DNA of 64,000 nt from SHLQ01 sp964451305. Its GTDB lineage: Bacteria; Actinomycetota; Acidimicrobiia; Acidimicrobiales; SHLQ01. The stretch lies in assembly GCA_964451305.1 (NCBI GenBank), contig CAYVHV010000001.1, positions 62,001 to 126,000 on the forward strand, given 5' to 3'. The stretch's first letter is position 1, and each line of letters opens with the position of its first letter. This document shows, in pieces, positions 27,694-35,751 of the stretch. A program made the position numbers and the translations under genes. The notes below the pieces were generated by a model. The model ran no database searches, had not been told where the DNA came from, and saw only the letters and a list, made by a program, of their open reading frames with translations.

Positions 27694-30150
27694 CTACCCG
27701 TTTCCAGCTGGCTCGATCGGGGCTGGCACGATCGGTGGCAGCGTCGACGTCGTGGCCGGAGCGCCAGGTTCTGGTGTCTGCGGTTCGTTCGTGTCTGGGA
27801 CAACATCGTTACCGTCTGCGTCGGCCAAGTCGCCGTCGAGTTCTTCTCCATCACCATCGGTGGCGACAGGTGCGGTCGTGGTCGTCGTGTTTGGATCGGT
27901 CGATCCATCAGGACGAGCCTGAGCAACGCAACGGTCGAGGGTTCCATCACCGTCTTGGTCGACAGCGACGAGCAATGCTGGGCAACTGCCGCGGTAGGCG
28001 GTTCCACCGAGGTTTCGGCACCAATCGACGTCTCCGTCGCCATCTTGATCGACCTCAGCGTTCGCTCCACCACATGGGCTTACCGAAATGACCGGTGGAG
28101 CAATGACGCGAGGCTCGTTGTCATCATCGCTATCGCTCTCGACGAGGTCGTCGCCGGTGGCGATCTGGACGCTTTGGCGCACGCCTCGTTCCGGTTCGAT
28201 GAACGGAATGACTGGCAGTGGCTCCATGTACACATCCATGAACGAGCTCCAGATGATCGATGGGATCGAACCACCGGTCACTCCCGAGGATGCGAACTCG
28301 CCGAAGGTCTCTTGGTACTCGGCGAAGGTGTGATCAGGGTCGCTTCCGGTCCAGCGCATCGGAATCTGGCCTTCTTGACCTCCGACCCAAACGGCGGTTG
28401 CGAGCTGCGGGGTGTATCCAACGAACCACGCATCGAAGTTCTGCTGGCCGGTACCGGTCTTGCCTGCAGCCGGATGGTTGCTCAACTGTGCACGGCGGCC
28501 CGTGCACGCACCGGCCGAGCAGCTGACGTTCTTCTCGAGAACATCGGTGACGAGGCGGGCGGTCTGGGTGCTGATGGCACGGATTGGGTTCGGGTCGTGC
28601 TGGAAGACGAGCTGGCCGCCGGACTCGACACGCTCGATGACGTGAGCGTCGACACGAACACCATCGTTGGCGATCGTTGCGTAGGCGTTTGCCATCTCGA
28701 GGGGGGTGATGTTGAACGGCCCGAGGGGCAGCGAAGGTACTGGCTGCAGGTCGGAGGTGACGCCGAGTGCTTCAGCGATATCGATGACGTTGTTCAAACC
28801 AACGGTCTGGCCGAGACGAAGGTACGAGCAGTTGGTCGAGCGCAGGGTGTTTTGCTCGATCGTGAGTGCGCCCGAGCGTGTGCCGCCGTTGTAATCGCCT
28901 GCGGTGTAGACCGGTGGATTGCCGCCGGGGTTATCGAAGGTGCACGGTGAGCTTGCATTGATGCTGTCGCTTGGGAGTAGACCTGCGGTTTCAAAGGCCG
29001 CAGCCATCACGAACGTCTTGAACGAGGAACCGGTTGGACGCCCGACCTGGGTTGCAACGTTGAACTCGAACTGATCGAAGCCCGGACCGCCGATCATGGC
29101 TCGGATGGCGCCTGAGCCCGGTTCGACCGAAACGAGGCCAGCAATGATGTCGAGTGGGTTCTGCGGGAACTCGGTAGCGACGGCGTTCTCGGCGAGGGCC
29201 TGAGCGACCGGATCGAAGGTGGTGTACACCTCGAGGCCACCTTGGAACACTCGGTTAATGCGCTCGGCGCGGGTAGCGCCAAGGCGCTCGTCGTCGAGGA
29301 GTTGACGCTTGACCTCTTCAACGAAGTAGGTGTCGAGGAAGTCTTCGCCCTCTACCTGGCGGTAGCGGGGAAGTTCGCTGCGTTCCCAGACCGCACGCTC
29401 GGCTTCGTCGATGAAGCCTTCGGTCTGGAGACGGCTGAGTGCGGTACTGCGGCGATCGAGGGAGTTGGTTGGGTTAAAGACCGGATCGTAGAGGCTCGGG
29501 TTCGAGATGATTCCGGCGAGAAGTGCGGCTTCTCCGTAGTTCAGCGCGCCAGCGTCTTTGTTGAAGTACAGCTCAGCTGCGGCCTGCACTCCGTAGGCGC
29601 CGCCACCGAAGTACACGGCGTTGAGGTAACGCTCGAGGATCTCGTCCTTGGTCATCGTCTCTTCGAGACGCATTGCAATAGCCGCCTCTGGGAGCTTGCG
29701 CTCGAGGACCTGCTCATCGCCGACGACGCTGAGCTTGACGAGCTGCTGGGTGATCGTCGAACCACCCTGTTCGATGCCGCCGGCAGAGACGTTGGTTACC
29801 GCCGCACGAGTAATCGCAGCGACGTTGACCCCGCTGTGTTCGTAGAAGCGGTCGTCTTCGACGGAAAGAACCGCGGCAACGATCTCGGGGGAAATTTGGG
29901 TGAGCGGAACATACTCGCGGTCGATTGGGCCCTTCAGTTCTGCGATGAGTTCGCCGTTGGCATCGAAGACGGTCGTTGTCTGCTCAAGAACGGAGAGGTC
30001 GACATCGGAGGACACCGTGCTCTTCGCGTTCCACAGATCTGCCAGTGACGGGGCGAGGGCAGCGAGGGTGAACGCCAACGCGCCGCCGGACACGGCGATG
30101 ACGATCGCCAATTGAATGAAGCTGAACGCGGAACGGAGGACAATACGCAC
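27694..30150 (-). CDS. class A penicillin-binding protein with Ca-binding-type tail
   Basis: 818 aa bifunctional peptidoglycan synthase. One N-terminal transmembrane helix; glycosyltransferase motifs 'EDDRFYEHSGV', 'GGSTITQQLVK' and 'RYLNAVYFGGGAYGV'; transpeptidase motifs SxxK (in 'PTGSSFKTF'), SxN (in 'RSTNCSY') and KTG (in 'AGKTGTGQQ'). It polymerises and cross-links cell wall outside the membrane. The last ~120 residues are unusual: two 'DQDGDG' units each followed by Cys, like thrombospondin type 3 repeats, then a Thr/Pro/Glu-rich end. GTG 30150 is chosen because TAGGTT (30163-30158) lies exactly 7 nt upstream and the TM helix then starts correctly. Confidence 0.92.
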   Translation of the reverse strand: MRIVLRSAFSFIQLAIVIAVSGGALAFTLAALAPSLADLWNAKSTVSSDVDLSVLEQTTTVFDANGELIAELKGPIDREYVPLTQISPEIVAAVLSVEDDRFYEHSGVNVAAITRAAVTNVSAGGIEQGGSTITQQLVKLSVVGDEQVLERKLPEAAIAMRLEETMTKDEILERYLNAVYFGGGAYGVQAAAELYFNKDAGALNYGEAALLAGIISNPSLYDPVFNPTNSLDRRSTALSRLQTEGFIDEAERAVWERSELPRYRQVEGEDFLDTYFVEEVKRQLLDDERLGATRAERINRVFQGGLEVYTTFDPVAQALAENAVATEFPQNPLDIIAGLVSVEPGSGAIRAMIGGPGFDQFEFNVATQVGRPTGSSFKTFVMAAAFETAGLLPSDSINASSPCTFDNPGGNPPVYTAGDYNGGTRSGALTIEQNTLRSTNCSYLRLGQTVGLNNVIDIAEALGVTSDLQPVPSLPLGPFNITPLEMANAYATIANDGVRVDAHVIERVESGGQLVFQHDPNPIRAISTQTARLVTDVLEKNVSCSAGACTGRRAQLSNHPAAGKTGTGQQNFDAWFVGYTPQLATAVWVGGQEGQIPMRWTGSDPDHTFAEYQETFGEFASSGVTGGSIPSIIWSSFMDVYMEPLPVIPFIEPERGVRQSVQIATGDDLVESDSDDDNEPRVIAPPVISVSPCGGANAEVDQDGDGDVDWCRNLGGTAYRGSCPALLVAVDQDGDGTLDRCVAQARPDGSTDPNTTTTTAPVATDGDGEELDGDLADADGNDVVPDTNEPQTPEPGAPATTSTLPPIVPAPIEPAGNG

Positions 30151-30258
30151 GATGACAAACCTATCGCCTCCACCAACACCGGTTTGAGGACTTAAACCTA
30201 AAATTTGGTGAGAGGAAACCCTTGGTTTTTCTAAGAGAAACCGCTTACTCGAAAACTG

Positions 30259-30296
30259 GAAGAGCCTCACCAATGGGGGGACTGGTGAGGCTCTTC
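30259..30296. promoter_or_regulatory. 14-bp perfect hairpin between divergent genes
   Basis: GAAGAGCCTCACCA pairs with TGGTGAGGCTCTTC around a 10-nt loop. It lies upstream of the PBP start on one strand and of the SNase gene on the other, so it is not placed like an ordinary terminator. It might be an attenuator, an operator or a boundary. Confidence 0.55.
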
Positions 30297-30424
30297 GAAT
30301 ACGACTGTCCCGGGGGGAAGGGACATTGGTGTCGTGCGCTAGCGCATTGCGCTGCGATAGGTCTCAGTGTACGGTCTGCGACCTCGCAAAATCTGCAGAA
30401 ATCATGTGACGTCAGGCACCAAAA

Positions 30425-31387
30425 TTGGTTGAAAAATCAAGGAAAACTCTGCGACTTTTGCGAGGGTCCTTCGTGGTGGCGCTGGCGATTTTGGCCGGTG
30501 CGTGTACAAGCGAATCCGGGTTTATCTCGGATGGCGCGTCGAGTGGCGACGATGACGACTCCGGAGTTGAATCCTCCAGTGATTCCGATGATGCAACAGG
30601 CGGCGAGCTGTCGAGCTCGATCGGTCCTCGTGGCGATGGCCTCGTAATCACGATCGACCGGGTGAGCGACGGCGACAGCGTCCGGGCGACGAGCGCTGAG
30701 GGCGACCTCGAGATCCGCCTGATCGGTATCAACGCTCCGGAACAAGATGAGTGTTTCGGTGGCGAAGCAGGCGAGCAGCTGGAAAATCTGCTCGACGGCG
30801 CACAGGTCACGCTTCATCCATGGCCCGCTGAGCTCGATGATTTCGGTCGGGAACTCGGTTTCCTCGTTGCAGACGGAACATTCGTCAACCTGTCGCTCGT
30901 CGAAACCGGTCACGTTCTCGCCCGGGCGCAATCGGATCACGACTTCGTGGACGACTTCGATACTGCAGAAGATCTCGCGTCAGACGCTGGTCGCGGGCTG
31001 TGGGCCGACGATGCCTGTGGCGAGCCGGTCGACGGTGACCTCGTGATCGTCGAGGTATTCGAGAACGCGCCCGGCGACGACCGGGAGAATCCCAACGGTG
31101 AGTTCGTCATCATCGAGAACGCCGGCGATTCGGATGTTTCGATGGAGTCGTGGGGCTTGCGAGACGAGTCGACGCGGCACCGCTATACCTTCCCCGACGT
31201 TGTGGTCGCTCCAGGGGAGCTGGTGCAAATTCGCACCGGGTGCGGAACGAACGACCTGGGGTCAGATCCGATCGAGTTGTTCTGGTGCGACCCGGAGCCT
31301 CCCGTCTGGAATAACGGAGGTGACCTTGCCTTGTTGCTCGATCCGAACGGAGCGATCGTGAGCGAGTTTGTGGTCGTCGGAAGGTAG
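30425..31387 (+). CDS. lipoprotein with thermonuclease-like and lamin-tail domains
   Basis: 320 aa. A lipoprotein signal (basic residues then 'LAILAGAC', Cys27) is followed by a Ser/Asp-rich linker to about 65. A staphylococcal-nuclease-like domain comes next ('DRVSDGDSVRA', 'LIGINAPEQDECFGGEA', 'ETGHVLARAQ', 'AGRGLWADDACG'). The C-terminus is an LTD-like beta domain ('VEVFENAPGDDRENPNGEFVIIEN', 'GWNNG'-type end). It is probably an extracytoplasmic, membrane-anchored nuclease. TTG 30425 gives the most complete signal peptide; GTG near 30473 is an alternative with a better ribosome site but no basic n-region. Confidence 0.85.
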   Translation: MVEKSRKTLRLLRGSFVVALAILAGACTSESGFISDGASSGDDDDSGVESSSDSDDATGGELSSSIGPRGDGLVITIDRVSDGDSVRATSAEGDLEIRLIGINAPEQDECFGGEAGEQLENLLDGAQVTLHPWPAELDDFGRELGFLVADGTFVNLSLVETGHVLARAQSDHDFVDDFDTAEDLASDAGRGLWADDACGEPVDGDLVIVEVFENAPGDDRENPNGEFVIIENAGDSDVSMESWGLRDESTRHRYTFPDVVVAPGELVQIRTGCGTNDLGSDPIELFWCDPEPPVWNNGGDLALLLDPNGAIVSEFVVVGR

Positions 31388-31414
31388 CGGGCAGCTAGTC
31401 GGGGCATCGGCTTC

Positions 31415-31435
31415 CGGGACCTCCCGAGAATTTTT
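31415..31435 (+). terminator. weak intrinsic terminator
   Basis: CGGG-ACCT-CCCG hairpin followed a few bases later by TTTTT, 28 bp after the SNase-LTD stop codon. Confidence 0.45.
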
Positions 31436-31518
31436 GAAAATGGATTTATTGCCGGGGTGCATCTCTATGTACCGTTTTGTGTTCCCAGAAGCGGCTGGAA
31501 CATGTGCATGAGGTCCCA

Positions 31519-32148
31519 ATGTCGGCGAGTGAAACCCGAAAAGGTCCAGGTTGGTGGATGGCACTCGATGGTGGGTGGAACCCGCCCGAGCTGTGGCCAG
31601 AGTCCACGCCGCCGCTGCCGGGATGGGTGCGCGGTGCCGATGGTCGATGGTCAGCGCCGGCCGAGCCAGCGCCGGTCGCCGATGTGCAGCAGCTCGATCT
31701 GACGATCGGGCACGAGGTAAACGCAAAGGCAAAGAAGCCACCACGCAAGAGCAGGGCAGCGAAGAAGGCAGCGCGACAGGCAGAGCCGATTATCGATCTG
31801 CGAGGTCCCGATGCTCAACCCGCTGCGACTCAACCCGCTGCGACTCAGAACACGGCTGCTCGAGATGCCGCTGCCCAACTTGCCGCTCCTCAGCATGCTG
31901 CCAGTCAAGACTCAGCCGCTACCGAACCGTCGATTGGCCAGCATGACCCGGCTCGAGATTACCGCCAGCCACTTCGACCTGAGAGCGAGGCACGACCAAG
32001 TCTTGGGTACGTCTCGGCCGAAATTGCGCCCGAAGCGCTGGTGCAGGAAGCAAGCTCATCGAACCAACGGCGCATTATGCTCTACGCGCTAGGCGCACTT
32101 ATTCTTGGGGCTATTGCTGGACTCGTGGTGGTACTGCTGCTTCTGTAG
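31519..32148 (+). CDS. Trp-rich-motif protein with C-terminal membrane anchor
   Basis: 209 aa. The N-terminus has two Trp-rich units, 'GPGWWMALDGGWNPPELWP' and 'LPGWVRGADGRWSAP', the WW-like motif repeatedly seen at termini of acidimicrobial membrane and secreted proteins. A Lys/Ala-rich basic stretch (residues 70-88) and an Ala/Gln low-complexity region follow. One hydrophobic helix at the C-terminus (last ~20 residues) anchors it with the bulk in the cytoplasm. GAGG lies about 6 nt before ATG 31519. Function unknown. Confidence 0.7.
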   Translation: MSASETRKGPGWWMALDGGWNPPELWPESTPPLPGWVRGADGRWSAPAEPAPVADVQQLDLTIGHEVNAKAKKPPRKSRAAKKAARQAEPIIDLRGPDAQPAATQPAATQNTAARDAAAQLAAPQHAASQDSAATEPSIGQHDPARDYRQPLRPESEARPSLGYVSAEIAPEALVQEASSSNQRRIMLYALGALILGAIAGLVVVLLLL

Positions 32149-32176
32149 GGAGGTGCCATCTCTGCCCCGCCCAGTC

Positions 32177-32683
32177 ATGCGAGTCTTTCGCGCCCTGCCA
32201 GAAGGGGCTCGACAGCGAGCTGTCCGGACGGTCGCACCGAGCTACACGCTCGGCTCGCAAGCACGTGTCGTGCGAGAGGACGGGAGGGTGTTGCTGGTCA
32301 AAGCTGCATACCGATGGTCGTGGGGAATGCCCGGCGGGCTGATGGACCCGGGGGAGTCGCCAGCCGACGCTGCAGTCAGAGAGACAAAGGAAGAGACCGG
32401 ACTGTCGATCGACCTCGTCGGTGAACCGGTCGTCGTTCTCGAGACGGAGATGCAACGCGTCAACTTCATCTATCAAGCGGTGCCGTCGCCCGGAGCTGAC
32501 CCCGATGCGATCATGCCCCAAGCATCGGAAATCCTCGAGCTTGGTTGGTTTGCTCCGGAGGAATTTCCGCTCACGATTCCCGACGAGTCGAGCATGGTCA
32601 TGCTGGAGCTCGCCGACCCAGATGTGGCTCCGAGGGTCGTCGTCACAAATTCACTCCAGAAAGATGCCGACCCGGGCAGTTAG
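32177..32683 (+). CDS. NUDIX hydrolase
   Basis: 168 aa pyrophosphohydrolase. The Nudix box 'GLMDPGESPADAAVRETKEE' continues TGL, matching Gx5Ex7REUxEExGU exactly. 'RWSWGMPGG' precedes it. The substrate (nucleoside diphosphate derivative) is not predictable. The ATG at 32177 has no clear ribosome site; an upstream in-frame GTG at 32153 sits directly on GGGAG, which is too close. It follows the membrane-anchored gene by 28 bp and may share its transcript. Confidence 0.9.
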   Translation: MRVFRALPEGARQRAVRTVAPSYTLGSQARVVREDGRVLLVKAAYRWSWGMPGGLMDPGESPADAAVRETKEETGLSIDLVGEPVVVLETEMQRVNFIYQAVPSPGADPDAIMPQASEILELGWFAPEEFPLTIPDESSMVMLELADPDVAPRVVVTNSLQKDADPGS

Positions 32684-32703
32684 GCGTTACCCTTACCGGT
32701 CCC

Positions 32704-32777
32704 GGGCGTTTAGCTCAGTTGGCTAGAGCATCTCGTTTACACCGAGAGGGTCGGGGGTTCGAGTCCCTCAACGCCCA
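32704..32777 (+). tRNA. tRNA-Val (TAC)
   Basis: Acceptor GGGCGTT / AACGCCC, D-arm TAGCTCAGTTGG, anticodon loop TTTACAC with TAC, T-arm GTTCGAG, discriminator A; 74 nt. No encoded CCA. A trailer hairpin and a strong terminator follow. Confidence 0.97.
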
Positions 32778-32781
32778 CGTA

Positions 32782-32796
32782 TCGAACTTCGTTCGA
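32782..32796 (+). repeat. tRNA-trailer hairpin (after tRNA-Val)
   Basis: TCGAAC-TTC-GTTCGA, four bases (CGTA) after the discriminator, matching the tRNA-Met trailer with one G-C pair changed to A-T on both arms. Confidence 0.75.
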
Positions 32797-32808
32797 ACCG
32801 GGACTAGG

Positions 32809-32840
32809 AAGCCGCCCTTCGGGGCGGCTTTCGCGGTTTT
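32809..32840 (+). terminator. intrinsic terminator after tRNA-Val
   Basis: AAGCCGCCC-TTCG-GGGCGGCTT, 9-bp stem with a TTCG loop, followed by TTCGCGGTTTT. Confidence 0.9.
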
Positions 32841-32853
32841 GTCCGGACGCCAG

Positions 32854-32908
32854 ACCGAAATTTGAAGAGTGATGGTCCTCCGCCGATCAGCATCCTTCAA
32901 ATTTCGGT
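32854..32908. repeat. 14-bp inverted repeat, 27-bp spacer
   Basis: ACCGAAATTTGAAG (32854-32867) and CTTCAAATTTCGGT (32895-32908) are perfect inverted copies. They lie between the tRNA-Val terminator and the DUF427 gene, in its probable leader or promoter. Confidence 0.75.
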
Positions 32909-32976
32909 GTTGTCGTGTTTGGGTGGTTCGGGGAGCGGTGTTGGAAGGGGAGAGGGGTGACCGGGGTTGCTTGATC

Positions 32977-33615
32977 ATGACTCACCTCGTCCCACCATCT
33001 CGCTTCATCCCGGCGCCTAAGCGGTTGCGCGTGATGCGCGCAGGTAAGGCCATCGTCGACACGACCAACGCGCTGCTCGTGTGGGAGCACCAGTACTACC
33101 CCCGCTATTACATTCCGGCCGATGAGCTTTCCGAGCCATGCCATGACACGTCGGGCATTGGCGAGATCGCCGGATACGTCGCGCTCGACTGGGAATCGAT
33201 GGATGGTTGGTTCGAGGAGGACGAAGAAGTCACCGTCCACGCACGCAACCCGTACACGCGCGTCGATGCCATGCGAAGTTCGCGCCACATTCGCGTCGAA
33301 CTCGATGGCGAGGTCGTGGCCGAGTCGACCAGCCCGGTCGTGCTCTTCGAGACCGGACTGCCATCTCGTTACTACTTACCAGCCCTCGATGTTCGCCAAG
33401 ACCTATTGACCCCGACCGACCTTTCAACCGCGTGCCCGTACAAAGGCGTTGCTCGCTACTGGTCGATCGGGGAACACGAGAACATCGTGTGGTCGTACCC
33501 ATCACCGCTGCCCGAGAGCCAACCCGTGCAGGGCCTGTATTGCTTCTACAACGAGAAGGTCGACCTCTCCATCGACGGCGAAGCGATCGAGCGGCCAGTC
33601 ACCAAGTTCGCCTGA
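32977..33615 (+). CDS. DUF427 domain protein (two domains)
   Basis: 212 aa. Two copies of the DUF427 fold can be seen: residues ~20-105 ('VMRAGKAIVDTTNALLVWE', 'YYPRYYIPADEL') and ~105-205 ('RVELDGEVVAESTSPVVLFE', 'LPSRYYLPALDV', 'CPYKGVARYWSI'). The family is soluble and mainly bacterial/fungal; its activity is not established. ATG 32977 is preceded by a G-rich ribosome site (CCGGGGTTG). It is probably transcribed from a promoter near the inverted repeat at 32854-32908. Confidence 0.9.
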   Translation: MTHLVPPSRFIPAPKRLRVMRAGKAIVDTTNALLVWEHQYYPRYYIPADELSEPCHDTSGIGEIAGYVALDWESMDGWFEEDEEVTVHARNPYTRVDAMRSSRHIRVELDGEVVAESTSPVVLFETGLPSRYYLPALDVRQDLLTPTDLSTACPYKGVARYWSIGEHENIVWSYPSPLPESQPVQGLYCFYNEKVDLSIDGEAIERPVTKFA

Positions 33616-33660
33616 GAGGCCCGGTCGCGTCCGGGCTAGGCGAGAGATGAGAGGTACTCT

Positions 33661-34149
33661 TTGCGTGTGGATGAGATCGTGGTTGCAAAAAGTTCAACCG
33701 GACCGTTCACCGCGTTGGTCTATGTGTGCGTGGCCATCGTGCTGATCCGCGGGTGGATCGTTCCGTGGCAGGGTCGGGTCGTGTTGTATGCCGTCACGCT
33801 GCTCGTCGCCTACGAAGCACAGAGCCGGATGCGTGCCATGAAGCTCTCTGTCACCACCGACTCGGTGCACGTCGTGAACTTCAACTCGAAGTACGTGCTC
33901 GACCTCGATTCTGTTCGAATCGACGATGAGAAGAACCGGGAGACGTGGCCGCAGAACGATGTCGTGTCCGCCGAAGATCTGGCCGTTGGATCCGCTGGTT
34001 CGAACAGCGCTCGCGTGTTGTGCTTGACCGATGACTCCGGAATCAAAGCCAAGGTCGGCGTGGCCCCGTCGTATGGTAGCCGGCTCGATGAGATCGCCGA
34101 AGGTCTGCACGAAGCGATCGAAACGATGCGATCCGCCGGCGAAGCCTAG
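33661..34149 (+). CDS. membrane protein with PH-like domain
   Basis: 162 aa. Two hydrophobic segments lie at residues ~16-32 and 37-50. A soluble C-terminal part ('KLSVTTDSVHVVNFNSKYVLDLDSV...') looks like the PH-like (bPH) domain often found after two helices in actinobacterial membrane proteins; this assignment is tentative. TTG 33661 follows GAGAGG at 6-nt spacing. It stands 45 bp after the DUF427 gene and may be in its transcript. Confidence 0.7.
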   Translation: MRVDEIVVAKSSTGPFTALVYVCVAIVLIRGWIVPWQGRVVLYAVTLLVAYEAQSRMRAMKLSVTTDSVHVVNFNSKYVLDLDSVRIDDEKNRETWPQNDVVSAEDLAVGSAGSNSARVLCLTDDSGIKAKVGVAPSYGSRLDEIAEGLHEAIETMRSAGEA

Positions 34150-34161
34150 AGGTGCTGGGAA

Positions 34162-34198
34162 GCTCCAGAGCTGAGAGCTCGCTCCAGAACTGGGAGCT
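34162..34198. repeat. tandem 18-bp near-palindromic repeat
   Basis: GCTCCAGAGCTGAGAGCT and GCTCCAGAACTGGGAGCT, one base apart, differ at two positions and can fold on each other. They fill the 47 bp between two convergent genes and overlap the stop codon of the minus-strand gene. A terminator role is likely, though no U-run is present. Confidence 0.55.
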
Positions 34199-34805
34199 AC
34201 TCGGGCGCACGGTGGACGAGGACGGCGTAGTTGTCGTCAGCCGATGCCGGGTCTAATTCCCACGTCGACCAGTGCTCGTCGGCGATCAGCCCAGCCGCGG
34301 CAGCTGCCTGTTCGTAGTCATCGACGCTCAAGACTCGTCCGAGCTGGAAGCCGGCGATGAGTCGGCCACCCGGGTTGAGGTGAGCTGCGGAGCGAGCGAT
34401 TGTCTCGGCTTCGGTGCCAGGTGCGAGGAAGATCATGACGTTGCCGGCCATCACGATGACATCGAACGTCCGGTCGAGTGCGAGTGTCGAGAGGTCGGCA
34501 AGGCGAAAGTCGAGCTCTGGAGCTTTCTGTTTCGCTGATTCGATGAAGGGTCCGTCGAGGTCGACGCCGACGACATCGCAGCCGCGTGTGGCGAGTTCGA
34601 TGGTGATCCGACCAGAGCCACAGCCGGCGTCGAGGACGGAGGCGGGGGAGAAGCGGCTGACGAAGTCGGCTTCACCGTGTGGGTTGCCGCCGCGACGCTC
34701 GATCTTCTTCCACTGCTCGTCGTAGGCGTCTAGGTCGGCGATCGAATTCCATCGGGAGTCATCGCTCGCCTCGGAATCGTCGGCGTCTCCTGGGTGATTC
34801 GTCAC
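34197..34805 (-). CDS. class I SAM-dependent methyltransferase
   Basis: 202 aa. Motif I 'VLDAGCGSGR' binds S-adenosylmethionine, 'CDVVGVDLDGPFI' is motif II, and 'DLSTLALDRTFDVIVMAGNV' leads to motif IV. The fold is the compact small-molecule type. Residues 1-25 are acidic and disordered. GTG 34805 is preceded by TAGGAT (34817-34812) at six bases, so leaderless. Substrate unknown. Confidence 0.9.
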   Translation of the reverse strand: MTNHPGDADDSEASDDSRWNSIADLDAYDEQWKKIERRGGNPHGEADFVSRFSPASVLDAGCGSGRITIELATRGCDVVGVDLDGPFIESAKQKAPELDFRLADLSTLALDRTFDVIVMAGNVMIFLAPGTEAETIARSAAHLNPGGRLIAGFQLGRVLSVDDYEQAAAAAGLIADEHWSTWELDPASADDNYAVLVHRAPE

Positions 34806-34908
34806 GTCCAGATCCTACCGGGAGGCGCGGTGCTGTTGCCTACATTCGGGCGGGGCAGGTCCTTCTATCCAGGCAGCGCTGTTCCCACTATCAGGCGAGG
34901 CCTTGTAC

Positions 34909-35730
34909 CTAGCCGGTTGCGGTGCTCCAGGAGTATCCGCTCGAGCGCTTGCCCAACACGATGCCATCGAATGCTTGGGTGGCCGCTCCGCCACCGGCGC
35001 CGTAACACACATGGAGTGGAAGGAGATGTTCTTCTCTGGGGTGGCTCCAGCGGGCGCCCGGAGCCTCGCTCCAACGAACCAAACGGTCGCGGCGTTCGTC
35101 TTCGGTGAGGTCGGTGCTCGTGCACGTTTCACGAAGCCATTGTTCGAACGCCTCGTTCTTGAGGTCGGGGTTCGGCGTGTCGGGGTCACCGGGAGGTGCG
35201 CCGATGTTGAATGCGCTCATGTTGTGGAACGTGAAGCCCGAGCCGAGCACCAAGACGTTGCGTTCGGCGAGCGGGGTGAGGGCTTCGCCCATTGCGATGT
35301 GTGCCTCGGCGTCGAGGCTGCTGAGCATCGATAGCTGGACGACCGGGATCGATGCGTCCGGGTACATCAGCATCAGTGGAACGAACATGCCGTGGTCGAA
35401 CCCGCGGTCAGGATCGAGTTGTGGCTCGAACCCGGCGGCGCTCAACATCGTAGCCACGTCGGCGGCGAGATCCGGGGAGCCGGGAGCGGGGTAACGGAGC
35501 GCGTAGGTTTCGGGTGGAAAGCCGCCGTAGTCGTAGATCAGCTCTGGTGACGGTCCAGATGTGAGTGTCGGGTGGGTGGTTTCCCAGTGGGCGCTGATGA
35601 GGACGATCGCGTCAGGGCGAGAGATCTCGTTCGGTACCCGTTCGAGGTAGTCGACCATCTCCGCGTGAGCGGGGTCTCCAAGGAGGGGTAGTGGGCCTCC
35701 TCCGTGGGGGATGCAGAGCACGTTGGTCAT
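34909..35730 (-). CDS. extradiol ring-cleavage dioxygenase, DODA/LigB family
   Basis: 273 aa class III extradiol dioxygenase. Conserved metal-site histidines are visible: His9 in 'IPHGGGP', His48 in 'SAHWE', the His in 'FDHGMFVPL' and that in 'HLLPLHV'. It would open a catechol-type ring using a divalent metal. No aromatic-degradation genes are near, so the substrate is open. TAGCCT (35742-35737) is six bases before ATG 35730, so leaderless. It is followed on the same strand by the methyltransferase, but with its own promoter. Confidence 0.92.
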   Translation of the reverse strand: MTNVLCIPHGGGPLPLLGDPAHAEMVDYLERVPNEISRPDAIVLISAHWETTHPTLTSGPSPELIYDYGGFPPETYALRYPAPGSPDLAADVATMLSAAGFEPQLDPDRGFDHGMFVPLMLMYPDASIPVVQLSMLSSLDAEAHIAMGEALTPLAERNVLVLGSGFTFHNMSAFNIGAPPGDPDTPNPDLKNEAFEQWLRETCTSTDLTEDERRDRLVRWSEAPGARWSHPREEHLLPLHVCYGAGGGAATQAFDGIVLGKRSSGYSWSTATG

Positions 35731-35751
35731 GATTCGAGGCTAGATGCAGAT

